From contig CAJUPW010000008.1 of the NCBI GenBank assembly GCA_910588635.1, positions 29,632-93,631 on the forward strand: DNA of 64,000 nt, written 5' to 3'. Made by a program: the position numbers and the translations under genes. The notes beneath the pieces are model-generated. The model saw nothing but the letters and a program-made list of their open reading frames with translations. It did not search any database and was not told the DNA's origin. Positions within the stretch are counted from its first letter, which is position 1. Each line of letters begins with the position of its first letter. Below are positions 23,504-31,603 of the stretch, in pieces. Source of the DNA: an uncultured Oscillospiraceae bacterium (GTDB lineage: Bacteria > Bacillota > Clostridia > Oscillospirales > Oscillospiraceae).

Positions 23504-23623
23504 TCAGGAGAACATGGGGGAGGAGAGGTAGCGGTCTCCGGAGTCGGGAAGGACGGCTATGATGGTTTTACCGGCAAACTCCTCCCGGCGGGCCAGCTGT
23601 CCCGCGGCCCAGAGGGCCGCGCC
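23504..23623 (-). pseudogene. Out-of-frame ancestral C-terminus of cysteine synthase
   Basis: In a different frame from the main gene, minus-strand codons here read [17 protein letters not shown] then [20 protein letters not shown] and stop. This is the normal C-terminal end of the CysK family. It repeats, with about 28 of 33 bases alike, the [12 protein letters not shown] segment already encoded at 23641-23673. The two copies are 50 bases apart, which is not a multiple of three, so the main frame cannot reach this end. Confidence 0.8.
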
Positions 23624-24483
23624 TTGTTAGCCGGCCGTCTGGCCAGCTGGATGGCCGCCCAGAGGGCCGCGCCGGAGGAGATGCCCACCAGAACGCCCTC
23701 CCGTCGGACAGCCTCCCGGCCCATGGCGTAGGCGTCCTGGTCCCTGACCCGTATGACCTCGTCATAGCAGCCTCGGTCCAGAGCGGCGGGGATGAAGTTG
23801 GCGCCGATGCCCTGGATGCCGTGGGACCCGGCCTGGCCGCCGGACAGCAAGGGGGAGGCGTCGGGCTCCACCGCCGCCACATGGAGATCGGGGTTTTGTT
23901 CCCGCAGATACCGGGCGGTCCCGGACAGGGTGCCGCCGGTGCCCACGCAGACCACCAGGGCGTCCGCCCTACCAGCCGTGTCCCGCCAGATCTCCGGCCC
24001 GGTGGAGCGGTAATGGGCCAGCGGTCCGGCGGGATTTTCAAACTGCCGGGGCATGAAGCTGCCGGGGATGGAGGAAAGAAGCTCCTCCGCCTTTTTGACC
24101 GCCCCCTGCATCCCCTCTACCCCGGGGGTGAGAACCAGCCGGGCTCCGTAGGCGGCCAGCATGGCCCGCCGCTCGGCGGACATTGAGTCGGGCATGGTGA
24201 GGATGACCCGGTAGCCCCGGGCGGCGGCCACCATGGCCAGGCCGATGCCGGTATTGCCCGAGGTGGGTTCGATAATGGCGCCGCCGGGTGTCAGCTCGCC
24301 CCGGGCCTCAGCGTCGTCAATGAGGGTGAGGGCCAGCCGGTCCTTTGCGGAGCCGGCGGGGTTGAGGTACTCCAGCTTGGCCAGCACGTCCCCCTTCCAG
24401 CCGTGGTCCGAGGCCAGGCGGGAGAGGCGGAGCAAGGGGGTATTGCCCACCAGCTGCTCCACGCTGTCGTATATAGTTGACAT
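23557..24483 (-). CDS. cysK: Cysteine synthase family protein with frameshifted C-terminus
   Basis: A 308-residue reading frame of the O-acetylserine sulfhydrylase family, which makes cysteine from O-acetylserine and sulfide with PLP. The PLP lysine is in [15 protein letters not shown], the substrate loop is [13 protein letters not shown], and the phosphate loop is [12 protein letters not shown]. After [17 protein letters not shown] the frame enters an unrelated tail ([17 protein letters not shown] and on). The normal tail lies downstream in another frame after a partial duplication. The last 30 or so residues of the true enzyme pack near the active site, so activity is doubtful. ATG 24483 was chosen over 24546 because the promoter is in between. 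Confidence 0.85.
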   Translation of the reverse strand: MSTIYDSVEQLVGNTPLLRLSRLASDHGWKGDVLAKLEYLNPAGSAKDRLALTLIDDAEARGELTPGGAIIEPTSGNTGIGLAMVAAARGYRVILTMPDSMSAERRAMLAAYGARLVLTPGVEGMQGAVKKAEELLSSIPGSFMPRQFENPAGPLAHYRSTGPEIWRDTAGRADALVVCVGTGGTLSGTARYLREQNPDLHVAAVEPDASPLLSGGQAGSHGIQGIGANFIPAALDRGCYDEVIRVRDQDAYAMGREAVRREGVLVGISSGAALWAAIQLARRPANKARPSGPRDSWPAGRSLPVKPS

Positions 24484-24514
24484 AAAAATCCGTCCTTTCC
24501 GGAAAAGGCTGGTA

Positions 24515-25147
24515 CTATGATACTCCGAAAGGGGAGTGGCTGTCAACGTCGGATTCCTGGGTCAGCGACATAACCGACACCTCGAAAGCGGTGCGCTCCT
24601 GGAGCCGGCCGTCCACCTCTTTGGTGTAGACCCGGCTTTGAAGCCGGCCCTCCAGAGACAGACGGTCCCCCACCCCCATGGAGCCGCAGCGGTAGGCCAG
24701 ACTGCCCCAGGCGATACAGGGCAAGTAGTCGGCCCGGCCGTAGCGGCGGTTGATGGCTAAAATCATGTCGCAGATGGTGCGGCCCAGCGGAGTGGAGCGG
24801 AGAATAGGAGATTTACATAATGTACCGGACAGCTCCAGACGGTTCTCGTCCTCCCCCTCCTCCTGGGACAGCTCCCGGGCAAAGACGCTGACCACCAGCC
24901 GGCTGCCCACGCCGCTGCGGTTGTTGAAGGTGCGCACCTCGCCCCGGACGGTGAGAGGGCTGCCCGCCTCCGGAAGGAGGGAGCTGAGCTGCTCCCGGCT
25001 GGCGACAATGTTGAGCCGGTCCTCCGCTCCGGACAGGCGGCGTACCGAGAGGGGAAAGACAAGGTAGTCTACCCCGTGGTTGTTGTGGGAGAAGGCGGGG
25101 GAGGCGGCCAGCCGTCCCCGGAGAAAAATAATGTTGTTGGTCTGCAT
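24515..25147 (-). CDS. Single-stranded DNA-binding protein with two OB folds
   Basis: A 210-residue SSB-like protein. Residues 1-100 and 110-200 each look like an OB-fold domain: the first with NIIFLRGRLAASPAFSHNNHG and VRGEVRTFNN, the second with ELSGTLCKSPILRSTPLG, YLPCIAWGSLA and LSLEGRLQSRVYTK. Ordinary bacterial SSB has one OB fold plus an acidic tail ending DDDLPF; that tail is absent. Tandem-OB SSB-like proteins occur in Clostridia. ATG at 25147 follows AGGAGTG; an upstream extension would run through the hairpin cluster. Confidence 0.75.
   Translation of the reverse strand: MQTNNIIFLRGRLAASPAFSHNNHGVDYLVFPLSVRRLSGAEDRLNIVASREQLSSLLPEAGSPLTVRGEVRTFNNRSGVGSRLVVSVFARELSQEEGEDENRLELSGTLCKSPILRSTPLGRTICDMILAINRRYGRADYLPCIAWGSLAYRCGSMGVGDRLSLEGRLQSRVYTKEVDGRLQERTAFEVSVMSLTQESDVDSHSPFGVS
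24517..24546 (-). promoter_or_regulatory. cysK promoter, TTGACA-18-TATCAT
   Basis: On the minus strand TTGACA (complement of 24541-24546) and TATCAT (complement of 24517-24522) are 18 bases apart, overlapping the 3' end of the ssb-like gene. Confidence 0.65.
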
Positions 25148-25173
25148 GAAAGCAACACTCCTATAGTCAAAGT

Positions 25174-25347
25174 GTTTCAAAAGAGGTAAATACCTCTTTT
25201 GAAACTTGCGGCGTTTCACGCCGCATAAGGCCGCAAAAGCGGCCTTGCTTTGGACTTCATGGCCAGCGTTCGCGTGCTCTGCACACCCAGCGGGCCAAAA
25301 GGCCCGCTGGATGAAAAAGCGCAAATGCGCTTTTTCAAGTGCGCTGG
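25174..25347. repeat. Cluster of five consecutive perfect stem-loops
   Basis: Five back-to-back hairpins fill this gap: 25174-25205 (15-bp arms, loop AA), 25207-25225 (TGCGGCG / CGCCGCA), 25227-25246 (AAGGCCGC / GCGGCCTT), 25287-25310 (CCAGCGGGCC / GGCCCGCTGG) and 25313-25336 (GAAAAAGCGCA / TGCGCTTTTTC). The last two are also enclosed by an imperfect CATGGCCAGCG / CGCTGGCTATG pair (25258-25347). No convincing gene lies here. It could be a repeat element, a structured RNA or a strong barrier upstream of ssb. Confidence 0.8.
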
Positions 25348-25406
25348 CTATGTCGTCAAAGGGTCTGTTGCTTCCATCCTATGCCGGGCCGGGGGCGGGT
25401 ATGTCC

Positions 25407-25442
25407 GAAAAAATGGCCTCTCCCGAGGGAGCGGGAGAGGCC
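25407..25442 (-). terminator. Terminator of two-component operon
   Basis: GGCCTCTCCC (25415-25424) pairs with GGGAGAGGCC (25433-25442); on the minus strand it is followed by a T tract (complement of AAAAAA at 25408-25413), seven bases past the kinase stop. Confidence 0.9.
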
Positions 25443-25448
25443 GTGTCC

Positions 25449-26918
25449 TTATACTGCGGCGGCGGAGGGCTTGTCAGCTGCGTCCTGGAGGGCGGGCAGG
25501 ACGGCGGTGATGCGGGTGCCCGCCTCGGGGCGGGACACCACCTCAAACCAGCCCCCATGGCGCTCCACAATCCATTTGGCGATGGACAGCCCCAATCCGG
25601 TGCCGCCGGTTTTCCGGTCCCGGGACTGGTCGGTGCGGTAGAAGCGCTCGAAGATGTGAGGGATGTCCTCGGGGGGAATCCCCATGCCCTCGTCCTGGAC
25701 AGTGAGGCGCACATGGTCCTGATTTTCCAGGACCCGCAGGTAGACACGCCCCTCGGGAGGACTGTATTTCAGGCTGTTGTCCATCAGGATGCGCAGCACC
25801 TGCTTCATCAGGCCGGGGTCGGCGTATACGCGGACGGGATCCTCCCCCCAGCGGGGAAGGAAGGTGCGCTCCGGATGAATCATCTCCTCCTCCCGGAGTA
25901 CCTCCCCGGCCAGATTGGTGAGGTCAACAGGTTCCATTTTCACCGGCTGAGAGTCGTTGTCCCCCCGGGCCAGGAAAAGCAGCTGCTCCACCAGCCGCTC
26001 CATGGAGGCGGCCTCCGCCCGGATGGCATCAATGGACTCCTGGAGGGCGTCCGGGTCGCTCTTGCCCCACCGGTCCAGCAAGGCGGCGTAGCCCTGGATG
26101 ACGGCGATGGGGGTGCGCAGCTCATGGCTGGCGTCGGAGACGAAACGCATCTGGGCGCTGTAGGCCTGGTTGACCCGGTCCATCAGCTCATTGATGGACT
26201 GGGCCAGGGAGCGCAGCTCCTTTTGGGTGGGAGGCAGGTCGATGCGGCTGTCCAGATGGGCGGCGTCGATCTTGTCCAGCTCCCCGGCCAGACTCTCGAT
26301 CTCCCGCCGGGACATGTGAGTGGTGGAGTTGAGCCGGGCCGCCGTTGCGGCCAGGTCCTGGATGGGCCGCAACACCTTGCGGATGGACCGGCCGCCCCGA
26401 AACAGGCCGGAGATGAGGGACAGCCCCTGGCAGATTAGGATGACCACCCCGGCCCAGTACAGGCTGGCAAAGATGCCGGAGGTGTCCACCGTGACGGCGT
26501 AGGGCTGGCCGTCGTTGGGCATCTCCACGGTGTAGTAGCTGCTGAGATTCCAGGAGCGCAGGCCGTCCACCGTCTCCCAGCGGACGGTGGGCCAGGTCAC
26601 CACGGCGTAGTCGTAGCCCTTGGGCGCGCGGTCCAGGGGGGTGATGGTATAGTCGCTCGCCTCCATCCAGGCCAGGGCCTCCTGGGAAGGCACACCCCGC
26701 CGGTCGACCAGCTCCACCACGTCGGCGCAGCGGTTTTCCGCGTAGAGGGACATGCCGAAAACGGCCAGCGCCAGCAGCAGCAGGTCCATCACGATAAAGA
26801 TGCCCAGCTGCCGCAGAAAGAAGCCGATGTTCAGCCGCAGAGCCAGGGAGGAGTCCCGGGCGGCGGCGATGGGGTCTGCCGGGGGCGGTGTTTGAAATTT
26901 GTGGTGTTTTCGGGCCAT
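25449..26918 (-). CDS. Sensor histidine kinase
   Basis: A 489-residue membrane kinase. Two transmembrane segments (about 32-57 and 150-175) enclose an outer sensing domain of some 90 residues. A HAMP-like linker leads to the phospho-acceptor region SDASHELRTPIAVIQGYA, followed by the ATP domain with DNSLKYSPP (N box), DEGMGIPPEDIP (G1) and GGTGLGLSIA (G2). It is the last gene of an operon with the OmpR-type regulator at 27546, separated from it by the flavodoxin-like gene. It probably phosphorylates that regulator. Confidence 0.94.
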   Translation of the reverse strand: MARKHHKFQTPPPADPIAAARDSSLALRLNIGFFLRQLGIFIVMDLLLLALAVFGMSLYAENRCADVVELVDRRGVPSQEALAWMEASDYTITPLDRAPKGYDYAVVTWPTVRWETVDGLRSWNLSSYYTVEMPNDGQPYAVTVDTSGIFASLYWAGVVILICQGLSLISGLFRGGRSIRKVLRPIQDLAATAARLNSTTHMSRREIESLAGELDKIDAAHLDSRIDLPPTQKELRSLAQSINELMDRVNQAYSAQMRFVSDASHELRTPIAVIQGYAALLDRWGKSDPDALQESIDAIRAEAASMERLVEQLLFLARGDNDSQPVKMEPVDLTNLAGEVLREEEMIHPERTFLPRWGEDPVRVYADPGLMKQVLRILMDNSLKYSPPEGRVYLRVLENQDHVRLTVQDEGMGIPPEDIPHIFERFYRTDQSRDRKTGGTGLGLSIAKWIVERHGGWFEVVSRPEAGTRITAVLPALQDAADKPSAAAV

Positions 26919-26944
26919 GGGGGTTCACCTCCTGTGTGCCCTCT

Positions 26945-26992
26945 CCCTACCCTTTTTGTCGCTTCGCGACATCTCCCCCTGACAGGGGGATT
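26945..26992. repeat. REP-like palindromic fragment
   Basis: GTCGC-TTC-GCGAC (26958-26970) and TCCCCCT-GAC-AGGGGGA (26974-26990) form two small hairpins between the kinase and the flavodoxin-like gene. The wording is typical of short palindromic repeats dispersed in Clostridia genomes. Confidence 0.6.
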
Positions 26993-27042
26993 CGTCCGGG
27001 CGGGCGTTTTCTTTCTCGAAAGCAAGAGAACCGGAAAGAACG

Positions 27043-27543
27043 TTACCTGTTTTCTTCGATCCACTCCCGGATGGCCTCCAGATTCTCAAAGGCCACAAAG
27101 CTGCCTCCGTGGAGGAGAAAGTCCAGTTGTTTGTCCTCCTCGGGGGTGCGCTTTTTATTCTGGAGGGCCTCCCGCATGGACCTGGTGGCCATGCCCACCA
27201 TCCGGCGCTTGAGCCAGCCCACCTTTTTAGGGGCCCAGCCGCCCTGGAGATAGAAGATGGGGGCGCCGGGAACGTAGTTGGCCTTAGCCAGGGTGTCCAG
27301 CGTCTGCTGGGAGGCGGGGGACATACCCACGCCGCACACCCCCCTGACGGCGAATTTTTTCACGGCCTGATCGACGCCGGAGATGTGGCCCGCCATGAGG
27401 GGACCCATGAAAAAGACGGTCTCCCCGGGTCCCACCCTGCCCTGGGCCTCGGAGAGGGGGCAGACCTTCATTTTTTCCGCCTTGGCCAGCATTTCGGCGT
27501 ACTCCTTGGTAAAGCCGGTGCTGGAGCGGTATACGATGACCAT
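27043..27543 (-). CDS. Flavodoxin-like protein
   Basis: A 166-residue protein with a flavodoxin-type N-terminus: VIVYRSSTGFTKEYAEMLA, where SSTGFT stands at the FMN phosphate loop. FFMGPLMAGHISGVDQAVKK resembles the following beta-alpha unit of flavodoxin/protoporphyrinogen oxidase HemG-like proteins. The C-terminal part is basic and not recognised. Function unknown; an electron carrier or redox sensor partner is possible. It lies between the response regulator (two bases upstream) and the kinase, an unusual place that suggests a link to what the kinase senses. Confidence 0.72.
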   Translation of the reverse strand: MVIVYRSSTGFTKEYAEMLAKAEKMKVCPLSEAQGRVGPGETVFFMGPLMAGHISGVDQAVKKFAVRGVCGVGMSPASQQTLDTLAKANYVPGAPIFYLQGGWAPKKVGWLKRRMVGMATRSMREALQNKKRTPEEDKQLDFLLHGGSFVAFENLEAIREWIEENR

Positions 27544-27545
27544 AG

Positions 27546-28226
27546 TTACTCCTCCTTAATCACATATCCCACACCCCGGACGGTGTGAATAAGCTTGAGA
27601 TCGAAGGCGTCGTCCAGCTTGGAGCGGAGAAAGCGGATATAGACGTCCACGGAGTTGGTTTCACCCACAAAGTCGAAGCCCCACACCGCATCCAGGAGGG
27701 TCTCCCGGGTAAGGACCCGGCCCTTGTTTTCCAGCAGGTGGCGCAGCAGGTCGAACTCCTTCTTGGTCAGCTCCACGTTCCGGCCCCGGACGGTCACCTG
27801 GTGCTTGTCCACATCCATCACCAGGGGACCCGCCGAGAGGGGGATGTTCTGTGTCCCCTGACCGCCCTTGCTCCGAAGAGCGGCCCGGATGCGGGCAAGC
27901 AGCTCCTCAATGGCGAAGGGCTTGGTGATATAGTCGTCGGCCCCCGAGTCCAGGCCTGCCACCTTGTCCACCACGCTGTCCCGAGCAGTTAACATAATGA
28001 CCGGAACCTGACTCTCCCGGCGCAGCCGGCGCAGCACCTCCATTCCGGACAGCTGGGGCAGCATGATATCCAGCAGCACCAGGTCAAAGGAGCCGCCCAG
28101 AGCCAGCTCCAGGCCCTTCCGGCCGTCCAGGGCCTTTTCCACCTGGTAGCCCTCGTATTTCAGCTCCATCTCCACCATCCGGGCCAGCTTTTCCTCGTCC
28201 TCCACCAGGAGGATGCGTTCTGCCAT
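27546..28226 (-). CDS. OmpR/PhoB family response regulator
   Basis: A 226-residue two-domain regulator. The receiver domain has the acidic pocket VEDEE, the phosphorylated aspartate in LVLLDIMLPQLSG, and the conserved threonine and lysine in MLTARD and YITKPF. The C-terminal winged helix carries ELTKKEFDLLRHLLENKGRV and VDVYIRFLRSKL. ATG at 28226 follows GAGGTG; a GTG at 28235 lies on that site. It is upstream of its likely kinase in the same operon. Confidence 0.95.
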   Translation of the reverse strand: MAERILLVEDEEKLARMVEMELKYEGYQVEKALDGRKGLELALGGSFDLVLLDIMLPQLSGMEVLRRLRRESQVPVIMLTARDSVVDKVAGLDSGADDYITKPFAIEELLARIRAALRSKGGQGTQNIPLSAGPLVMDVDKHQVTVRGRNVELTKKEFDLLRHLLENKGRVLTRETLLDAVWGFDFVGETNSVDVYIRFLRSKLDDAFDLKLIHTVRGVGYVIKEE

Positions 28227-28244
28227 CTCTCTCACCTCACGGGA

Positions 28245-28841
28245 TTATTTTTTCTCCTGCTCATCGGAGTGCCAGTCGTGCTTGATTTCGTTCATCACCT
28301 GGCGGCCCAGGTCGGCGGCGGTGTCGGCCAAATCGCCCATCATACCGTTGAGATTGTCCCGCTCCAGGTCGGGGCCGGAGAAGCGGTAGCGGAATCCCAG
28401 GAAGAGGCCGAGCACCAGGATCAGGGCCGTGATCCAGAAGGCGCAGCACAGCAGCAGCGCCAGAATGAGCACCGGCAGAGCGGTGACGGGCTGGTCGCGG
28501 CGCCAGATCTCCAGCTCATTGTCCACCAGCCAGCGGCGCAGCGTGTTGAAAAACCGCCGGGCGCCGCCTCTCCCGGGCCGGGGCTGCTTGGGGGCTTTCT
28601 GCTTCTTCCCCTTGTCGGGGAGCTGGGCGGGCAGAGGCTCGGCGGGGGAAGGGGAGGGCAGGGTCTCACTTTTAGTGGAGTAGTAGGCCCCCTCCTCTCT
28701 GGGAATGCCCCCCTTCTCCTCCAGATAGATCAGCGCGTCCAGCAGATTGCCGCCGCTGTACTCCAGGGCTTGCTTGGCCTGGGCGTAGCTGACATTGGCT
28801 TTTTCCCTCAGACGTTCCACCATTTCCAGTGTAATCTCCAT
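28245..28841 (-). CDS. DUF4342 protein with UBA-like domain and membrane segment
   Basis: A 198-residue protein. Residues 1-45 form a UBA/TS-N-like three-helix domain (EMVERLREKANVSYAQAKQALE), typical of DUF4342. A proline-rich, basic linker follows, then a basic stretch and a hydrophobic span (about 122-148: LPVLILALLLCCAFWITALI). The C-terminal tail is acidic and soluble. The function of the family is unknown. It is the first gene of the operon leading into the response regulator, flavodoxin-like protein and kinase. Confidence 0.8.
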   Translation of the reverse strand: MEITLEMVERLREKANVSYAQAKQALEYSGGNLLDALIYLEEKGGIPREEGAYYSTKSETLPSPSPAEPLPAQLPDKGKKQKAPKQPRPGRGGARRFFNTLRRWLVDNELEIWRRDQPVTALPVLILALLLCCAFWITALILVLGLFLGFRYRFSGPDLERDNLNGMMGDLADTAADLGRQVMNEIKHDWHSDEQEKK

Positions 28842-28883
28842 AAAAAGGCTCCTTTCTGGATCGTATTCCTGATTTGTGCCCTT

Positions 28884-28892
28884 ATTGTACCA
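28884..28892 (-). promoter_or_regulatory. Extended -10 promoter of the DUF4342/two-component operon
   Basis: On the minus strand TGGTACAAT (complement of 28884-28892) is an extended -10 box about 40 bases ahead of the DUF4342 start. No good -35 is visible. Confidence 0.5.
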
Positions 28893-28949
28893 CCGCCGGG
28901 TTGAAGAACCGTTTAGCGAAGATTAAGATTTTCTTAAAAATAGTGGCGC

Positions 28950-28978
28950 TTGCCCAAATGATTATACTATGATATAAT
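28950..28978 (+). promoter_or_regulatory. Promoter TTGCCC-17-TATAAT
   Basis: TTGCCC (28950-28955) and TATAAT (28973-28978), spacer 17, about 100 bases ahead of the secreted protein gene at 29081. Confidence 0.7.
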
Positions 28979-29080
28979 CGAAAGAGCAACAAAAGAAGCT
29001 GACGTGCCGCCTCCGCCGGGGGCGGGGGAAGCACAGATCAAAGCTCGTGTGCGAAGCGGTCAAAAAGGGAGGGAAAGCCG

Positions 29081-30238
29081 ATGGAAAAAAAACGCCGTGC
29101 TGTGCGGCTGCTGCTGGCCGCCGTGCTGATCCTGGGGCTGTTCCCGCCTGTGCCCGCCTCGGCAGCCACCCTGTATTTCACCGCTGTCAACAACAGCGTG
29201 GCCCCGCTGACATCGGACACCATGCCCTTCTGGTCCGGGGGAACCCTCTATGTGCCCTACAGCATTTTTGACGCCAGCCTGAACAAGATCGGGGTGGGGC
29301 TGGGTCTGTACACCAGCTACAACCGGGACAGCCGCACGGTGACCCTGTTTAATCTGCGGCAAATGCTGATTTTCGATCTGAACAGCGGGACCTGCCGGGA
29401 CGATGTGACGGGGACGACCTATATTTCCCGGGCCATCATGCGGGGGGGGCGGCCCTACCTGGCCCTGAGCACGGTGTGCTCCCATTTTGACCTGGAGTAC
29501 AGCTACAACCAGCTGCCCGATGTCCCCCAGGGCTATCTGGTGCGCATCAAGAACAGAGACACCGCGATGAGCGACGCCGACTTCATTGACGCGGCTAAGA
29601 ATGTAATCAGCAACCGCCTGCGGGAGTATACTCAGAGCCTGAACCCGGCGGAGAGTACCAACCCAGACTCCAACCCCTCCAACTCCTCCGGCCCCGGCGA
29701 GAACACCCAGGTGGGGAAGGACGATACGGCGGCCTATCTGGCCTTTCGCTGTGAGACGGCCGCCGGGCTGGCGGACATTCTGGACGTTCTGGGAGAGGAC
29801 AAACGCTGCGCCGTGTTTTTCCTGACCCCTCAGCTGCTGGAGGAGGGCGATCTGGTGCGCCGCATTCTGGGCGGCGGCCACAGTGTAGGGATTTTGGCGG
29901 ACGGGGAAGAGGCGCTCCCGCTGCTGGAGCGGGGCGGTCAGGCCCTGGAGCGGGCGGCTTGCGCCCGGACGACCCTGGCCTACGCCCCAGGACAGCAGGA
30001 GAGCCTGGAGGAGCGGGGCTGGGTCTGCTGGAAGGAGTCCGTTCTGCTCCGCCCCGGCGATACGGCAGCTCCTAACACCTACGCCTCCGACGCCGTCAGG
30101 AAGCTGGGAAAGCAGGGCCAGCCGGTCTGCCTCACCCTGGAGGGGGGGGAGAACGCCGCGCGGGTGCTGCCTGCCTTGCTGCGGTATCTGGGCAGAGAAA
30201 ACTATATCGTCTCCATCCCCATGGAGACGATGCTGTAA
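29081..30238 (+). CDS. Secreted protein: copper amine oxidase-like N-domain plus degenerate polysaccharide deacetylase
   Basis: A 385-residue exported protein with signal peptide ending PVPASA. Residues 30-150 resemble the copper amine oxidase N-terminal domain used as a wall-binding module in Clostridia (GGTLYVPYSIFDASL, YNRDSRTVTLFN, GRPYLALSTVCSHF). After a Ser/Asn/Pro linker, residues 215-380 follow the NodB deacetylase outline (CAVFFLTPQLLEEGDLVRRI, GGGHSVGILAD), but the metal-binding TFDDG and HxxxH motifs are replaced by AFRCE and HSVGI. It is therefore probably not an active deacetylase. Confidence 0.72.
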   Translation: MEKKRRAVRLLLAAVLILGLFPPVPASAATLYFTAVNNSVAPLTSDTMPFWSGGTLYVPYSIFDASLNKIGVGLGLYTSYNRDSRTVTLFNLRQMLIFDLNSGTCRDDVTGTTYISRAIMRGGRPYLALSTVCSHFDLEYSYNQLPDVPQGYLVRIKNRDTAMSDADFIDAAKNVISNRLREYTQSLNPAESTNPDSNPSNSSGPGENTQVGKDDTAAYLAFRCETAAGLADILDVLGEDKRCAVFFLTPQLLEEGDLVRRILGGGHSVGILADGEEALPLLERGGQALERAACARTTLAYAPGQQESLEERGWVCWKESVLLRPGDTAAPNTYASDAVRKLGKQGQPVCLTLEGGENAARVLPALLRYLGRENYIVSIPMETML

Positions 30239-30292
30239 AAAGCTGTACCAATAGCCTCAGCACAAATCTTTACGGCCAAAATTACCGCTGAC
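30239..30292. repeat. Partial copy of the MITE-like element
   Basis: TGTACCAATAGCCTCAGCAC and the following bases (30244-30292) match the complement of 54114-54162 at 47 of 49 positions. Only one arm of the element is present here. Like the full copy it starts within a few bases of a stop codon. Confidence 0.85.
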
Positions 30293-30301
30293 TGCATGAA
30301 A

Positions 30302-30328
30302 AAAACCGCCGGCGCCGCCGGCGGTTTT
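30302..30328. terminator. Bidirectional terminator
   Basis: AAAACCGCCGGC (30302-30313) pairs with GCCGGCGGTTTT (30317-30328) around GCC, between two convergent genes. Confidence 0.9.
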
Positions 30329-30331
30329 CGC

Positions 30332-31477
30332 TTATTTTCCAAAGAGCTCCGCGGCCCGCTTCATGTTCTCAATGATGGATACCGAGAAAGGGCACCGCTT
30401 CTCACAGGCCCCGCAGGCCACGCACTCCCCGGCGTGGCGGGGGAGGAGGGCGTAATGCTCCCGCACCGTCTCGGGTATCTGGCCCTGGGCGCGGGCCAGA
30501 TTGAAGAACTTGGTCACAGAGGCCACGTCGATGCCTTGGGGACAGGGGGCGCAGTGGCCGCAGTACATGCAGTGGCCCTCCCAGCTGATCCTGGGCATGG
30601 CGGCGAAGGCGGCGGCGTAGTCCTTTTCGCTGTCCGGAGCGTCCTCATAGGCGGCGCAGGTTTCCAGCTCCTTTACTGTCCGGGCCCCCGCCATGACGCA
30701 GGCCACTCCGGGCCGGGTGAGGGCGTAGTGCAGGCACTGGAAGGGGGTGAGGGCCACCCCGGCGGGGGAGTATTGGCTGAGCAGGTCGCCGCCGCCGAAG
30801 GCCTTCATCACCGTGACGCCCACCCCCTGGCGCTGGCAGCTCTCATACAGGGCCTGGCGCTGAGGGTCCATGTTCACCAGCTTGTGCGCATATGCCGACT
30901 CTGCCCACAGCTGTTCCACGTCCTCGCCCGCGGGCTGGAGGTCGTAACAGGGGTTGACGCTGAACATGAGCACGTCGATGAGCCCGCTGTCCGCCGCCGC
31001 CTGGCCCACCTCCGGGTTATGACTGGACAGGCCGATGCAGCCGATCTTTCCCGCGGCTTTCAGCTCCTTGGCGTAGGCCATCACAGGGCCGTTGACTATC
31101 TCGTTCCAGTCGGACAGAGCATCGGAGTAGTGGATCATGCCGATGTCGATGAAGCCGGTGTCCAGCAGGCGGAGCATGTCCTCAAAGCCAGCCTTTACCT
31201 TTGTGATGTCCCGGGTGCGCAGGTACTGGCCATTTTCCCAGATGGAGCACAGGTGGGACTGGAGGACAAACTTGTCCCGCCGGCCCTTCAGGGCGCGGCC
31301 CAGGTTGGCCCTCATGTCCGGATTGGGGGAGTACAGGTCGATGCAGTTGACGCCCAGCTCCTCCATCTTATCCACAAACGCCAGGACCTGCTCATAGCTC
31401 TTGTCCACCAGGCCCTCGCAGCCCATAGCGATCTCGCTGACCGCCAACCCGGTGCGGCCCAATGTACGGTAGTTCAT
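30332..31477 (-). CDS. Aldo/keto reductase with C-terminal ferredoxin domain
   Basis: A 381-residue protein. Residues 1-270 form an aldo/keto reductase barrel (YRTLGRTGLAVSEIAMGCEG, and CIGLSSHNPEVGQAA). The C-terminus carries a 4Fe-4S ferredoxin-like domain with CMYCGHCAPCPQGID and CVACGACEKRCPF. This architecture is common in anaerobes and is thought to link carbonyl reduction to ferredoxin-type electron transfer; the substrate is unknown. ATG at 31477 has AAGGAGG upstream. Confidence 0.9.
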   Translation of the reverse strand: MNYRTLGRTGLAVSEIAMGCEGLVDKSYEQVLAFVDKMEELGVNCIDLYSPNPDMRANLGRALKGRRDKFVLQSHLCSIWENGQYLRTRDITKVKAGFEDMLRLLDTGFIDIGMIHYSDALSDWNEIVNGPVMAYAKELKAAGKIGCIGLSSHNPEVGQAAADSGLIDVLMFSVNPCYDLQPAGEDVEQLWAESAYAHKLVNMDPQRQALYESCQRQGVGVTVMKAFGGGDLLSQYSPAGVALTPFQCLHYALTRPGVACVMAGARTVKELETCAAYEDAPDSEKDYAAAFAAMPRISWEGHCMYCGHCAPCPQGIDVASVTKFFNLARAQGQIPETVREHYALLPRHAGECVACGACEKRCPFSVSIIENMKRAAELFGK

Positions 31478-31506
31478 GGGATTCCTCCTTGCTTTTGAAT
31501 GGAGCC

Positions 31507-31537
31507 ATCTTATCACTTGAAGCCGGGTTTAAGTCAA
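31507..31537 (-). promoter_or_regulatory. Possible promoter of the aldo/keto reductase gene
   Basis: On the minus strand TTGACT (complement of 31532-31537) and TGATAAGAT, an extended -10, lie 19 bases apart, about 30 bases before the start. The long spacer lowers confidence. Confidence 0.4.
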
Positions 31538-31603
31538 GAGGGAGTTTCTCATACGTTGACGTTTTAGGTTTACAATGATATAATTCAAAGCAAAAGAGCC
31601 GAG

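Noticed and set aside
25174..25347. A CRISPR array
   Set aside because: The units differ from one another in sequence; there are no identical direct repeats or spacers.
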